Shown here: one piece after another, positions 42,173-51,977 of the stretch
Numbering within the stretch: the first letter of the stretch is position 1
Layout: each line of letters opens with the position of its first letter
From: Phycisphaeraceae bacterium
Lineage (GTDB): Bacteria; Planctomycetota; Phycisphaerae; Phycisphaerales; UBA1924
DNA: 64,000 nucleotides
Assembly: GCA_015200025.1 (NCBI GenBank)
Contig: CP054186.1
Location: forward strand, 310,001 to 374,000
Direction: 5' to 3'
Position numbers and translations under genes: made by a program
The notes under the pieces: model-generated
Seen by the model: only the letters and a program-made list of their open reading frames with translations
Database searches by the model: none
Told to the model about the DNA's origin: nothing

Positions 42173-42760
42173 TCAGGATACCCGATGGGCCAGGGCGGAT
42201 CGCGCGGCGTCGAGGATCTCGTCGGGCTCGCTCATGCGCCCTTGGCCGACGGTCCGGCAGGCCTGCCATCCCTCGGCGGGCCCCACGAACCGGTACCCGT
42301 CGTCGGCGAGCGTGGCGATGTTGCGGCGCGTGCTGGGCTGGCCCCACATCACGGCGTTCATCGACGGGGCGAGGAGGACGGGCGTCTTGGCGCGGTCGAC
42401 CGCGGCGAGGATCAGCAGGAGGACGTTGTCGGCCCTGCCCGTGGCCAGCGCGGCGAGGGTGTCCAAGGAGCAGGGGGCGACGACGGCGAGATCGGCGCGT
42501 GTGGCCAGGGCGATGTGCTGGGGGTCGTGGCTTTCGAGGTGCTCCCAGGGGGAGGTGTAGACGGGGCGGCCGGAGAGGGCCTGGAACGTGAGCGGGGTGA
42601 CGAAGCGGGTCGCCGAAGGGGTCATGGCGACGGTCACCTCGGCGCCGGCCTGGGCGAGGCGAGAGACGATCCAGCAGGCCTTGTACGCGGCGATGCCGCC
42701 GGTCACGCCGACGAGGACCCTCCGCCCCGAGAACGTCGCGTTGAGCGAGGCGGGGTCCAC
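42173..42760 (-). CDS. coaC: Phosphopantothenoylcysteine decarboxylase (CoaC-type flavoprotein)
   Basis: 195 residues of the HFCD flavoprotein fold: VLVGVTGGIAAYKACWIVSRL at the N-terminus, then the active-site His in LESHDPQHIALA and the MN motif in LAPSMNAVMW. A Cys in GWQACRTVGQGRM falls where the reactive cysteine lies. It corresponds to the CoaC half of the usual bifunctional CoaBC; the ligase half (CoaB) is not attached. GTG start. It follows rpoZ by 9 nt; rpoZ-coaBC is a common pair. Confidence 0.88.
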   Translation of the reverse strand: MDPASLNATFSGRRVLVGVTGGIAAYKACWIVSRLAQAGAEVTVAMTPSATRFVTPLTFQALSGRPVYTSPWEHLESHDPQHIALATRADLAVVAPCSLDTLAALATGRADNVLLLILAAVDRAKTPVLLAPSMNAVMWGQPSTRRNIATLADDGYRFVGPAEGWQACRTVGQGRMSEPDEILDAARSALAHRVS

Positions 42761-42769
42761 GCGTGGGGG

Positions 42770-43006
42770 CTAGTCGAGGAGGGGCTTGGCGGCGGGGTTG
42801 TCGAGGACGGACGCGTCGAAATCGAGCGTGATCTTGTCGTGGAGGATCTCGTCGATGACGAGTTCGAGGTCGGTGCGGCCGTCGCGGTCGACCAGAGGCC
42901 GGGCGCCCTCCATCAACTGATTGAGGCGGCGCTGGATGAGCGTGCAGAGTTTGAACCGCCCGCCGACCTTCTCAACGATCTCGTCGCTTTTGAGTGCTTC
43001 GATCAT
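42770..43006 (-). CDS. rpoZ: RNA polymerase omega subunit
   Basis: 78 residues from the ATG at 43006 (a TTG at 43054 would add 16). IVEKVGGRFKLCTLIQRRLNQLMEGARPLV matches the omega signature (RFxLxxxxxxRxxQL) except that a cluster of hydrophobic and Cys residues replaces the usual Val/Ala. The next part, LELVIDEILHDKITLD, fits the C-terminal helix. Omega helps assemble RNA polymerase. Position immediately before coaC supports the call. The start site is the main uncertainty. Confidence 0.75.
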   Translation of the reverse strand: MIEALKSDEIVEKVGGRFKLCTLIQRRLNQLMEGARPLVDRDGRTDLELVIDEILHDKITLDFDASVLDNPAAKPLLD

Positions 43007-43201
43007 GCCCTGCGTGCTCCGTGGTGTCCCGAGGCGATTTGGCTTCTTCCCCAACCCCGACGACCTGATCCACTCGCCCGGATGTCAGGGTGGTGGAAGG
43101 GTTCGGGAGGGTGGTTCGAGGTCGACTTGAGTAGTATAGGTGCCCCGCCGGGTTGGGGTGGAGCGGCGGATTGGGCCGGGTGAGGCGAGGCGGAGCACGG
43201 T

Positions 43202-43825
43202 GTGACGACGACGTGGAAGGCGGGCGAAAAGGTTCGGCACGCGGGGAGGCCCGAATGGGGTGCGGGGCTCGTGATGTCGGCGGAGGGGGTTCTGGTCGAG
43301 GGGAAACGCTGCCAGAGGCTGAGCGTGAGGTTCGAGCGCGGGGGGCTCAAAACGCTCTCGACGGCGTTCGCGGACCTCCGTGCGGCCGACGGGGCATGGA
43401 CACGCGGGGCCCCCGAGCCCGCCGCGACGGAGACGGGAACGAGCATGGATCCATTCGCGGCGGGCGCGCAGAACAAGAACGAGATGCTCGAAATCCTCGC
43501 CTCGGTGCCCGAGGCGGCGACCGACCCGTTCGCCACCCCGCGGAAGCGGCTGGCCGCGTCGCTCGACCTGTACCGGTTCAACGGGCGCGGGGGCTCGCTC
43601 TTGGATTGGGCGACGATGCAGACGGGGCTCAAGGACCCGCTGAGCGTTTTCAGCCGGCACGAGCTCGAACAGCAGTTCGCGAGGTTCCAGGCCAACCTCG
43701 AGGCTCACCTCCGGAAGTTGTGGCGTGAGATGCGCCGCGGCGACCCGGGGGCGCTCGCCGAGGTGGCGTCGTCGGCGCCCGACGCGGCCCGCCCGATGGT
43801 GAATCGGCTCAACGCCGACCGTTGA
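43202..43825 (+). CDS. DUF3553 domain protein
   Basis: 207 residues from a GTG. The first 60 residues, WKAGEKVRHAGRPEWGAGLV followed by LSVRFERGGLKTLS, match the small DUF3553 domain (SH3-like, also found at the end of some UvrD-type helicases). The rest is helical: LAASLDLYRFNGRGG, then FSRHELEQQFARFQANLEAHLRKL. The function is unknown. It is divergent from rpoZ, sharing a 195-bp gap with several AT-containing promoter-like steps near 43130 that I cannot assign. Confidence 0.7.
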   Translation: MTTTWKAGEKVRHAGRPEWGAGLVMSAEGVLVEGKRCQRLSVRFERGGLKTLSTAFADLRAADGAWTRGAPEPAATETGTSMDPFAAGAQNKNEMLEILASVPEAATDPFATPRKRLAASLDLYRFNGRGGSLLDWATMQTGLKDPLSVFSRHELEQQFARFQANLEAHLRKLWREMRRGDPGALAEVASSAPDAARPMVNRLNADR

Positions 43826-44043
43826 GTTCACGCCACACCCCGCTCCGCCCTCGCCCCCGTTCCATCCGAACCCCGCCGACGGGGCACGATCCGGCCCCGG
43901 CATCGGTCTTCTTCCCGGGCCCGCCCGCACAGGCCCACCTCTGGCACGCCCGTCGTCACCCGGGCGCGGCGGTTGTTCCCTCTCCCGAGACACCGGCCGA
44001 TCGGCCACGCCGACCGACGGCCCCAAGACACGGGAGAGACGAG

Positions 44044-44313
44044 ATGAACGAGCACGACTTCCAGAAGAAACTGAACGAGCTGCTCACCCAGATCAACACG
44101 CTCCCCGAGTCCGAGCGGGGCCCGCTCGAGGCCCTCGCGCAGGAGACCAAGGCGCGGCACGAGTCGATGAAGAAGACCATCGGCGACCTGCAGGAATCGC
44201 TGGACTACCTGCGGCTGAGCATCAAGTACCTCGTGTTCGATCTCGAGGCGACCCGCCGCGAGAACGAGTACCTGCGGAAGCTCATCGAGAAGCAGGGTCA
44301 GGGCGAGGAGTAA
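44044..44313 (+). CDS. Small coiled-coil protein
   Basis: 89 residues from the ATG at 44044 (GGGAGAGACGAG upstream). It is almost wholly charged helix: LNELLTQINTLPESERGPLE, then TIGDLQESLDYLRLSIKYLVFDLEATRRENEYLRK. Heptads of Leu suggest a coiled coil or oligomer. The type recurs in planctomycetes without assigned function. The 218 bp upstream of it hold no gene. Confidence 0.65.
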   Translation: MNEHDFQKKLNELLTQINTLPESERGPLEALAQETKARHESMKKTIGDLQESLDYLRLSIKYLVFDLEATRRENEYLRKLIEKQGQGEE

Positions 44314-44616
44314 GCAGCCCGCCGAACCGAGTCCCACGCCCGCCGAAAATCCGACTCCGCTGACGTACCGCGTCCGTCGCCGCTCCGCGCGATCGGCCGT
44401 CGGAGCCCGTACGCCGAGGTTCCGGACCGGGCGGGCGCCTGGGGTCAGCGCCGAGACTCCGGTCCCGCCGGGATGGGGCCGATGTCGACGCGTCGGGCCG
44501 GCGGAGCATGTCCGGCAGGATTACGAAGTCACGACGGCGGCGACGCGTGCCGGCGTGGGGGTTGGCGTCGTGGGCTGGCGAGGGCCCCGTCCGGGGCATA
44601 TCCTGTGCCCGTCGCC
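44314..44616 (+). other. Intergenic region before tRNA-Ser
   Basis: No gene is visible. A weak promoter candidate lies at its end: TGGCGA, 17 bp, then TATCCT (44599-44604), 12 nt before the tRNA 5' end. Confidence 0.4.
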
Positions 44617-44707
44617 GGAGAGGTGGCCGAGTGGCTGAAGGCGACGGTTTGCTAAACCGTTATACGGCCCTAAAGCCGTATCGGGGGTTCGAATCCCCCC
44701 CTCTCCG
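44617..44707 (+). tRNA. tRNA-Ser (GCT anticodon)
   Basis: A 91-nt class II tRNA. The acceptor GGAGAGG pairs with CCTCTCC. The anticodon stem ACGGT/ACCGT encloses loop TTGCTAA with GCT at 34-36. There is a long variable arm (TACGGC...GCCGTA) and T-arm GGGGG-TTCGAAT-CCCCC. The discriminator is G, and CCA is not encoded. Confidence 0.97.
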
Positions 44708-44810
44708 CTTGCCTTGAGGTCGGTCTTTCTGTGCGTTATCGACGGGCGTTGCGTGCCACGGGCAGGCTGAGAGCCAAGATCGTGTTCTCGTCCATGTACT
44801 ACGCTCGGGC

Positions 44811-45965
44811 ATGGACACCTCCGGCCACGCTTCGTCCGATCCTCCTTCGCTTTGTGCTTCGGGATCGTCGCCCGAGGCGCCGTGCCTGGGTTCGCCCGAT
44901 GCGGCTGGCGTGTCCGGGGGATTGTCGTTCCTGGACCGCTACCTCACGCTGTGGATCTTCCTCGCGATGGGTGCGGGGGTCGCTGTGGGGGGGCTGGTCC
45001 CGGGCGTGCGTAACGCGATCGATTCGGTGACAATCGGCACGACGAACATCCCCATCGCCTTCGGCCTGATCCTCATGATGTACCCTCCGCTGGCGAAGGT
45101 GCGTTATGAGGAACTCCCCGCGGTCTTCCGTGACTGGAAGTTGCTGGCACTCTCGCTGGCGCTGAACTGGATCGTCGGCCCGGTGCTCATGTTCGCCCTC
45201 GCGGCGGCGTTCCTGCACGACGCGCCCGAGTACATGCTCGGGCTGATCATGGTCGGGCTGGCCCGGTGCATCGCGATGGTCCTGGTGTGGAACGACCTGG
45301 CGAGGGGGAGCGCGGAGTACGCCGCGGGGCTCGTCGCGTTCAACAGCATTTTCCAGGTACTGTTCTTCGGGGTGTACGCCTGGGTGTTCATGACGTGGCT
45401 CCCCCCGCTGCTAGGTTTCGAGGGCGTCGCCGTGGACGTGGGCATGGGGAGCATCTTCGCGAGCGTGCTGGTGTACCTTGGGATCCCCTTCCTTGCGGGG
45501 ATGCTCACGCGGTACGTGCTCCGAGGGCTCAAGGGTGACGCGTGGTACACGCGGCGGTTCCTGCCGCGGATCGCCCCGTTAACGCTGGCGGCGCTCTTGT
45601 TCACGATCGTGGTGATGTTCAGTCTTCAGGGTGATCGGATCGTCGCGGCGCCGCTCGACATCCTCCGGATCGCGCTGCCGCTGGCCATCTACTTCGTGGT
45701 GATGTTCCTGGCCTCGTTCCTCATGGCCAAGCGAGCGGGCGCGGACTACCGGCGAGCGGCGACGCTCGCGTTCACGGCGAGCGGGAATAACTTCGAACTG
45801 GCCATCGCGGTGGCCATCGCGACCTTCGGCATCACGTCTGGCGTGGCCTTTGCGACGGTGATCGGGCCGTTGATCGAGGTGCCCGTGCTGATCGGCCTCG
45901 TGAGCGTGTCGTTGTGGCTCGGGCGTCGATGGTGGGGTCTGAGGGGGCCCGCGGGGGCTCAGTAG
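44811..45965 (+). CDS. acr3: Arsenite efflux permease, Acr3 family
   Basis: 384 residues, ten hydrophobic segments. [21 protein letters not shown] at about residue 40, [18 protein letters not shown] (essential Cys of the family) and [17 protein letters not shown] with a following [18 protein letters not shown] are hallmarks of Acr3 (BASS superfamily). It exports arsenite/antimonite by antiport. The first 38 residues are an unusual hydrophilic extension. No ArsR or ArsC gene flanks it, so regulation is unknown. It ends 7 nt inside a convergent gene. Confidence 0.92.
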   Translation: MDTSGHASSDPPSLCASGSSPEAPCLGSPDAAGVSGGLSFLDRYLTLWIFLAMGAGVAVGGLVPGVRNAIDSVTIGTTNIPIAFGLILMMYPPLAKVRYEELPAVFRDWKLLALSLALNWIVGPVLMFALAAAFLHDAPEYMLGLIMVGLARCIAMVLVWNDLARGSAEYAAGLVAFNSIFQVLFFGVYAWVFMTWLPPLLGFEGVAVDVGMGSIFASVLVYLGIPFLAGMLTRYVLRGLKGDAWYTRRFLPRIAPLTLAALLFTIVVMFSLQGDRIVAAPLDILRIALPLAIYFVVMFLASFLMAKRAGADYRRAATLAFTASGNNFELAIAVAIATFGITSGVAFATVIGPLIEVPVLIGLVSVSLWLGRRWWGLRGPAGAQ

Positions 45966-47380
45966 TACAAGAACGGCCACCAGTTCTTCATGGGCCGGCC
46001 CTCGCGGTCCCTCGCGGCGTTGCCCAGCCCGGGCATGCTCTGGAACCAGTACACCACCCACTGGCCCATGCAGTCCGGGGCCACGTCCTTGTACCGCAGG
46101 AATTTCTCGCGGCTGAACTCCCTGGCCTCGTCGGCGTCCGTCGGCGTCGCCCGCGTCCGGTAGGTCTCGACGGTCGTGAGCACCGTGTACGGGCTGTCGA
46201 GGTCGTAGTGCCACCGCGCCCCGGGCGGGAAGTGCGCGCTCCCGCCGGTGGTGATGAACGGTTCGGCCTCGTGCTTCTTCCCGCGGTAGGTCAGCTCGAG
46301 CCGGTCGGGCTTGGGGAAGTCGATCCGGTCGCCCGAGCGGCGGTCGTACGACGTGCGGTAGAACGAGCCGATCGGCAGCCCGTGGGTCCGGTCGAGCTCG
46401 AAATCGGCGAACTCGTAGAAGTAGTCCCGGTAGTACCCGATCGACCGGCTGTTGGCGAGCCACTCCATCGTGTGCCCGTAGTTCTCGAGCGAGCACCCCG
46501 GCCCGCGGTGCGGGTTGAAGAACGCGACGCGGACGCTCCGCCCGATCCAGGGCATCGAGCGGTCCTGCCCGTTGCCCGCCTGCCCGTGCTTGCCCGCGAT
46601 GGGCAGGCACGCGTCGTCGTAGAACTGCTTCATCTCGCACGTTTCGAGCCCGGGCCAGGGGTCGCCCGCGTCGTGGATCGCGTAGAACCACACCTCGTGC
46701 ACCCACCCGGCGTTGACCAGCTCGGCCAGGTTCATGAACCGGCCCGGCGTGCGGGGGTCTTCGAACCCCAGGCTCGGCGCGAACTCGTCCGAGAACAACG
46801 CCGCGTAATCGATCGCCGGCTCGCCCGGGCGGAGGTCCTTTTTTACGGGCATCCGCGAGCTGGTCCTGCGGACCGGCTCGACCTTGGCCGGTTCGTCGCG
46901 GAGGTCGATCGCCTTGATGATCTGGAACCGGATGAACGGGGTTGCGTCGGGATTCTCGTACCCCTTGTGGCGGGTGGCCTCGGCGAAACCGGCCGCGACG
47001 GCGTCGGCGTGCCCGCGGAACTTCGCCTCGTCGGTGTCGTTCGCGAAGTTGAGCACCACGACCCTCGGGCGCATCTCGCGGATCGCGTCGTGGTGCCGCC
47101 AGAGCCAGTCGTCCGAGTTGCGGTACGACGCGGTGTTGGGCCAGACGGACGGGTCGTCTCCCAGCCCCTCGGGCATCGGGAACGCGGGGGCGACGCCGGG
47201 GGCTTCGGGCTTGGGCTGGGGTGCGTCGTGCCCACCGCCGCCGACGGGGGGTTCGCCGAGCGCGGCGAGCGTGAAGCCCGCGAGCACGGCCAACGCTCCC
47301 CAACGGGCGGGGTTCGAGGGCTGATGGATGATCGAGGCGGTGCCGAGAGCCGACGGCGCGGACGGTGAATCGTTCGGCAT
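45959..47380 (-). CDS. Unrecognised exported protein
   Basis: 473 residues. A hydrophobic segment, [19 protein letters not shown], about 27 residues in suggests export or anchoring, followed by a Gly/Pro-rich linker. The body has motifs such as [62 protein letters not shown] and [16 protein letters not shown], with many aromatic and conserved-looking charged residues. I do not recognise a family; an enzyme acting on the outer face is possible. GGAGGG stands 5 nt before the ATG. The gene stands alone. Confidence 0.6.
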   Translation of the reverse strand: MPNDSPSAPSALGTASIIHQPSNPARWGALAVLAGFTLAALGEPPVGGGGHDAPQPKPEAPGVAPAFPMPEGLGDDPSVWPNTASYRNSDDWLWRHHDAIREMRPRVVVLNFANDTDEAKFRGHADAVAAGFAEATRHKGYENPDATPFIRFQIIKAIDLRDEPAKVEPVRRTSSRMPVKKDLRPGEPAIDYAALFSDEFAPSLGFEDPRTPGRFMNLAELVNAGWVHEVWFYAIHDAGDPWPGLETCEMKQFYDDACLPIAGKHGQAGNGQDRSMPWIGRSVRVAFFNPHRGPGCSLENYGHTMEWLANSRSIGYYRDYFYEFADFELDRTHGLPIGSFYRTSYDRRSGDRIDFPKPDRLELTYRGKKHEAEPFITTGGSAHFPPGARWHYDLDSPYTVLTTVETYRTRATPTDADEAREFSREKFLRYKDVAPDCMGQWVVYWFQSMPGLGNAARDREGRPMKNWWPFLYY

Positions 47381-47501
47381 GGAGGCCCTCCGGGAGAAGC
47401 GGGGATTGTTGGCGCACCGTGGGGCCGGGGCGTGGTTCGTGGGGCGAGATCGAGCGACCGCCCGCGGATCGCGGGCTCGCGTCGCCTCGACGCGGCGCCG
47501 G

Positions 47502-47891
47502 CTACTTCGTCATCGATGTCCAAAGACCCAGCGTGTTGCCCTGCGGGTCGGAGAACCAGGCGAAGTGGCCCATCCCGGGCACCTCGGTCTTCGGCACGAT
47601 CGTCTTCCCGCCGAGCCCGGTGATCTTTGCCAGCGTCGCCTCGATGTCGTCCACCATCGCGTAGACGGTCACGTAGGTGTGCGGCTCGTGCCCCATGGCG
47701 CTGAGGTGCCCGCCGATCCCGATCGACCCGCCCCCACCGCCCCCACCGCTCTCGCCATGCCCGAGGTTGGTGATCATGGCCATGTGCGGGCCGCCGGGCG
47801 CAAACTCCCACCCGAACACCGAGCCGTAGAACGACTGCGCCTTGGCCAGGTCGCGGAACCCGATCTCGAAATGGACCACCGGTGCGGGCAT
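47502..47891 (-). CDS. VOC-fold (glyoxalase/bleomycin-resistance type) protein
   Basis: 129 residues from the ATG at 47891. VHFEIGFRDLAKAQSFYGSVFGWEF at the start and GHFAWFSDPQGNTLGLW at the end are the two halves of a vicinal-oxygen-chelate domain. His and Glu at the metal positions are partly visible. A Gly-rich stretch (GESGGGGGGGSIG) stands in the middle. The family includes glyoxalases and antibiotic-binding proteins; the substrate is unknown. Longer frames to 47999 lack the family start. Confidence 0.85.
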   Translation of the reverse strand: MPAPVVHFEIGFRDLAKAQSFYGSVFGWEFAPGGPHMAMITNLGHGESGGGGGGGSIGIGGHLSAMGHEPHTYVTVYAMVDDIEATLAKITGLGGKTIVPKTEVPGMGHFAWFSDPQGNTLGLWTSMTK

Positions 47892-48184
47892 GGTTTGCTC
47901 CTTCTTCGACACATCAGACGCCGACCGACTCGGGAGATGGTACTCGACGAACGAACCTCCGCGGATCCGCGGGGCCTGGGCCGCGTGCCACGGCATCACG
48001 CACGGCCGGGCCGGTCAGGGGCGTTGGACCGCTCGGCGGGCGGAGAGTTCCCGCGGAGGGTCACGGACGTGGCCAATCGTGGCGTACGACGCGGGCCGAA
48101 TCCGCGTCTCCATCGGTGCGGAACTTCGTCCGGCGTCCCGGAATCGGCGGGCTGAATTCGCGGCATCCAAACCTAGGAGATCCC

Positions 48185-50338
48185 ATGCAGCCTACGAACA
48201 GAACACGATCCATTCAACCCGGTCGGCGCGCTCGACGATTGATCATGGGCGCGATGCTCATCGCGGCGGGGGCGGCCGGCCCGCTCAGGGCCGACGTGTG
48301 GTCCTGGAACGCGGGGAACGGCATGTGGATGACGGCGGGGAACTGGCTGCCCAACAGCGTGCCCGGCATCGACCCCTTCGTGTTCAACGACATCCGCATC
48401 GGTGATCTCCCCGGCGTTGGGAACAGCACGGTGCTGATGAACAACGCGGCCGGTGGCGGGGCCCTCGCCTTCCATCTGCTGAGCCTCTCCAGCGGCATGA
48501 CCCTCGACATGAACCAGCGGCAGCTGGGCAGCCTGACGGGCGCGACGAGCCTCATGGGCGCCAACACCCGGCTCATCGTGCGTTCGAGCACCGGCCTGAA
48601 CTTCCATGACTTCTCCACAAACCTGATGACGATGGGCCTCGGCACGCACCTACAACTGGTCGACGACGGGCGGGTGCGTGCCTCGACCCTTCACTCACGG
48701 GGGCTGATCTCCGGCACGGGGACCATCCACGTACAGGGGGGCGGTCCGCAGATTTCGCTCCAGAACAGCGGCACCATCGCCGGCTCGAGCAACGGCGGGC
48801 TCACGTTCATCCAGGAGGGCGCGGGACGGTTTGACCTCGACGGCCTCGGGGTCGAGGAGCCCGAGTTCGGTCAACTCTCGCTCGCCTCGCCGTTCAGCGT
48901 GCTGACCTTCCAGGGCGACCAGCTGTCCGACTTCTTCAGCGGCACCGTCACGATGGGATCCGGCTCGCTGCTCAACATGAACATGACCAACGGGTGGACC
49001 GCCGACGCGATGAGCACCTTCAACGTTTCGAGCGGCATCGCCGGGGCCGCCGCACAGATCGCCGGCGGGCACTTCACCTTCGGCGGTGATCTCAACATCG
49101 GCGGGACGCACGGGCACCTGCGCGTGCTCGCGGACGCGACGCTCCTGACCCACGCCGACGTCTTCCTCGGGAACGACGACCGGCTCGAGTTCGACGGCGT
49201 CACGGCCGTCCAGGGCGGGACGTTCAACCTCTCCCAGGGCGGACGCATCGACTTCGACGGCGCGACCCAGATCGGCGGCGGCACGTTCACCATGGCCGGG
49301 GACTCCCCCGCGCAGGGCGTGGTCAATTTCAACGGCGTGACGCAGTGGAGCGGGACCACCACCTTCAACGGGGTCGCACGCCAGATGGGCAACGCCAGCG
49401 TCGGCTCCCCCACCACCATCAACGCCACGGTCTTCGACATGGACGGCAACAACAGCACGGCGTGGACCATCAACCACGGGCTGACCGTGAACGCCCAGGC
49501 GATCGAGATCGGCTCGCAGTCCTTCGACGGCACGCTGAACCTGAACGCGGGCGCCGTCGGACGGCTGACCGTCGTCCTCGCCGATCCGGACGATGCGTGG
49601 ACGATGAACGGCACCTTGAACCTCGCGGGGCTCGGGGGGCTCACCACCACGCGGCTCGCCGGGTCACGGGTGATCGTCTCGGGCGACGTGAACATGGGTG
49701 CCGGCATCGCCCAGATCACCGCCGACGCCGATCTCCGCGGCGCCACCGTCGGGATCGCGGCCAACGGCAACCTCCGGATGCGAGCACAGAGCACCGTCGA
49801 TGCCGATACGGTGTTCCTGGGCACGGGCGTTCTGCAGAACGGGGTCGGCGCCGCGATGACGCTGAACTCCGGGGTCTCGCTGGGCCTGGTCGGGCTCGTC
49901 AACGAGGGTCTGCTGAACATCGGCGAGGCCGGCCCGGGCGTCGCGAGCGTGGACCGCTTCAGCAACACGGGCTCCGCCGCCCTTTCCATCGGGATCGCGG
50001 GTCGGATCGCGGGCGCTGAGCACGACCTGCTGATCGTCTCGGGCGGCGCGGCGCTGCTCGACGGCCTGCTGAGGATCGAGCTCCTTCCCGTGGGCGGTGG
50101 GGCCACCTTCACACCGACCATCGGCGACGAGTTTGTCATCATCTCCGCCCTGGGCGGCGTCGGCGGTGCGTTCACCAACGACCCCGTGACGCTGGTCGAT
50201 GGGTTGACGTACGAATGGACCGTCATCTACAACCCCAACACCGTGGTCGTCAGGCTCGACGGCATCGTCCCAACCCCGGGCGGCCTCGCGCTCCTCGCCC
50301 TGGGCGGGCTGATCTCCGCACGCCGCCGGCGGGCATGA
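48185..50338 (+). CDS. PEP-CTERM-like exported repeat protein
   Basis: 717 residues. It has a long signal region (RRLIMGAMLIAAGAAGPLRA, about residues 17-37), then WSWNAGNGMWMTAGNWLPNSVPG, the autotransporter-type W-x-G-NW start. A long Gly/Asn/Thr-rich beta-helix-like repeat region follows. The C-terminus is VPTPGGLALLALGGLISARRRRA: a PTP motif, hydrophobic stretch and Arg cluster, as in PEP-CTERM exosortase substrates. It would be sorted by an exosortase/archaeosortase-type system to the envelope or matrix. AGGAGA precedes the ATG. No exosortase gene is in the window. Confidence 0.85.
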   Translation: MQPTNRTRSIQPGRRARRLIMGAMLIAAGAAGPLRADVWSWNAGNGMWMTAGNWLPNSVPGIDPFVFNDIRIGDLPGVGNSTVLMNNAAGGGALAFHLLSLSSGMTLDMNQRQLGSLTGATSLMGANTRLIVRSSTGLNFHDFSTNLMTMGLGTHLQLVDDGRVRASTLHSRGLISGTGTIHVQGGGPQISLQNSGTIAGSSNGGLTFIQEGAGRFDLDGLGVEEPEFGQLSLASPFSVLTFQGDQLSDFFSGTVTMGSGSLLNMNMTNGWTADAMSTFNVSSGIAGAAAQIAGGHFTFGGDLNIGGTHGHLRVLADATLLTHADVFLGNDDRLEFDGVTAVQGGTFNLSQGGRIDFDGATQIGGGTFTMAGDSPAQGVVNFNGVTQWSGTTTFNGVARQMGNASVGSPTTINATVFDMDGNNSTAWTINHGLTVNAQAIEIGSQSFDGTLNLNAGAVGRLTVVLADPDDAWTMNGTLNLAGLGGLTTTRLAGSRVIVSGDVNMGAGIAQITADADLRGATVGIAANGNLRMRAQSTVDADTVFLGTGVLQNGVGAAMTLNSGVSLGLVGLVNEGLLNIGEAGPGVASVDRFSNTGSAALSIGIAGRIAGAEHDLLIVSGGAALLDGLLRIELLPVGGGATFTPTIGDEFVIISALGGVGGAFTNDPVTLVDGLTYEWTVIYNPNTVVVRLDGIVPTPGGLALLALGGLISARRRRA

Positions 50339-50652
50339 GCGACCCGACGAGCTCCACGCGGCCTCCGCCAAGACCCTTCACACCGCCTCGTATGGCTTGT
50401 CATACGGGCCCGCCAGAACGCAACGACCACGGCACGCGCCGTGGTCGTTGCCCATCCCGGGCCGGTGGTGCGGGGCGGGGGCACATCGCCGGGACGTGGC
50501 GCACGACGCCGCCGGGTCTCGCGTCATGGGCAGAGGGCCGGAGGATGAGTCGCTCGGTGCGACGAGGCCCGGCCTCTCTCGGCCGGCACGGACCGCCTCT
50601 CGACGAGCGTTGTCGGCCACGGGCTCTCGACCTGATTATCTGGAGATTCACG
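50339..50652 (+). other. Intergenic region with two hairpins
   Basis: No gene. Two inverted repeats stand near the end of the PEP-CTERM gene: GTATG/CATAC at about 50392-50407, and a perfect 13-bp stem (50421-50433 with 50438-50450, loop ACGC). Neither has a T-run. They are probably transcript-end or processing hairpins. Confidence 0.6.
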
Positions 50653-51876
50653 ATGCCATTGCGTACGTCCGTCCGATTTCGTCCGGTGATTCTGTCCGTC
50701 ATCGCGGCCCTTGGTGCGTGCGGGTTCGCGCCCGCCTCGGCCCAGGACAGCACGCTGAGGGTGGTTGCCTCACCCCGCGTCGTTTACTCCGGCGAGCGGG
50801 CCACCGTCGATGTTCTGGCCGAGTTCCCGAGCCGCAACTTCGCGTTCGCCTCCGCCCGCTTCGACGTCTGCGCCACCCACCCGGCCTGGACGTTCGTCAG
50901 CGGGGGCGCCCTGGTCGGCACCGATGTGCTCGGCATCGTCGCCGCCCAGCAGCACCGGCCCCAGTCCGGGATGCTCGCCAACCCGCTCAACCCTCACCCC
51001 GTGTGGCACGGCGTGTACTCGCCGGCCTCCGACGCGCCGGCCCTGGTGCGGTTCGGCGCGAGCCCGTCCGAGCTCTCCGTCTACCCGAGCCGCCACTCGC
51101 CCTCGGCCGTCCGGGTCGAGGCCTCGGGCGGTGCCGGCTATGTGCTGGCCAATCCCCTCAGGGCCGGTCGCTGGCTGGCCGCCCCCGGCGCCGGCAGCGA
51201 GATCGCCGTGCGTTCGGGCCGCGGGACCACCGACGACGTGATCGTGGACGGCCGGATCATCACCGGCGAGCACAACCCGGCGACCCCGATCCTGATCGGG
51301 CTGCTCCTCCCGGCCGTTCAGGTCGCGAGGGAGTCAACCACCCGCGTCGAGATCGACGGCGTGCCGAGCCAGTACCGCGCGAGCGTCCAGGTCGAGCACG
51401 GCGATGTACCGACGGAGACCCACTCGATCAACTTCGGACGGATCGACATCGGGAACGGCGCCGTCGGCATGTCCCTTCTCGCCGGCACGTCGGCGGGGGC
51501 GACGGCGACGGTCGGCGCCTACCTCGGGGGCGTCTTCGTGGCGACGGCGGACGTGAACTCGTCATCGCCCGGCAGCACGCCGACGATCATCCTTGACTCG
51601 ATCGCGCCCTCGGCCCGCGTGCGGCTGTCCGGGGTCGGGGACGGGCGGGTTCATTGGATGCTCAAGTACGACGCGCCGGTCCGGGCGATGATCCGAGGGC
51701 GGGACGGCCGGGCTCGGACCTACACGATCGACGCGGTCGAGATCGTTACGCCGATGACGCGCCACTCGACCGGCGCCCGGGGGCCGGCCAACATCAAGCA
51801 ACTCGGGCTCGCGCTCCACACGTTCGAGGCGGCGGGCGCCCGGGGGCTTCGTGTGAGGCCCGCTCAACCCCGATAA
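50653..51876 (+). CDS. Exported protein with split DUF1559-like signatures
   Basis: 407 residues from the ATG at 50653. The signal peptide ends near ASAQ (about residue 31). The body is strand-rich and unrecognised. Two pieces look like the planctomycete pseudopilin DUF1559 motif: ILIGLLLPAVQVARES at about residues 211-226, and NIKQLGLALHTFEAAG at about 379-394. In DUF1559 proteins these are contiguous, so here they are about 150 residues apart. The Arg-rich C-terminus (RVRPAQPR) is short. It lies directly after a PEP-CTERM-like gene, but no functional link is visible. Confidence 0.65.
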   Translation: MPLRTSVRFRPVILSVIAALGACGFAPASAQDSTLRVVASPRVVYSGERATVDVLAEFPSRNFAFASARFDVCATHPAWTFVSGGALVGTDVLGIVAAQQHRPQSGMLANPLNPHPVWHGVYSPASDAPALVRFGASPSELSVYPSRHSPSAVRVEASGGAGYVLANPLRAGRWLAAPGAGSEIAVRSGRGTTDDVIVDGRIITGEHNPATPILIGLLLPAVQVARESTTRVEIDGVPSQYRASVQVEHGDVPTETHSINFGRIDIGNGAVGMSLLAGTSAGATATVGAYLGGVFVATADVNSSSPGSTPTIILDSIAPSARVRLSGVGDGRVHWMLKYDAPVRAMIRGRDGRARTYTIDAVEIVTPMTRHSTGARGPANIKQLGLALHTFEAAGARGLRVRPAQPR

Positions 51877-51977
51877 GATGATTCGGAAACCCGCGTCCCC
51901 GGTGGCCCGGCGCTCCTCGCGTCGGGCCGCCCCTGATTCCCGACCGGCACGCCCCCCCATTCGCGCCCCTTCGAGCC

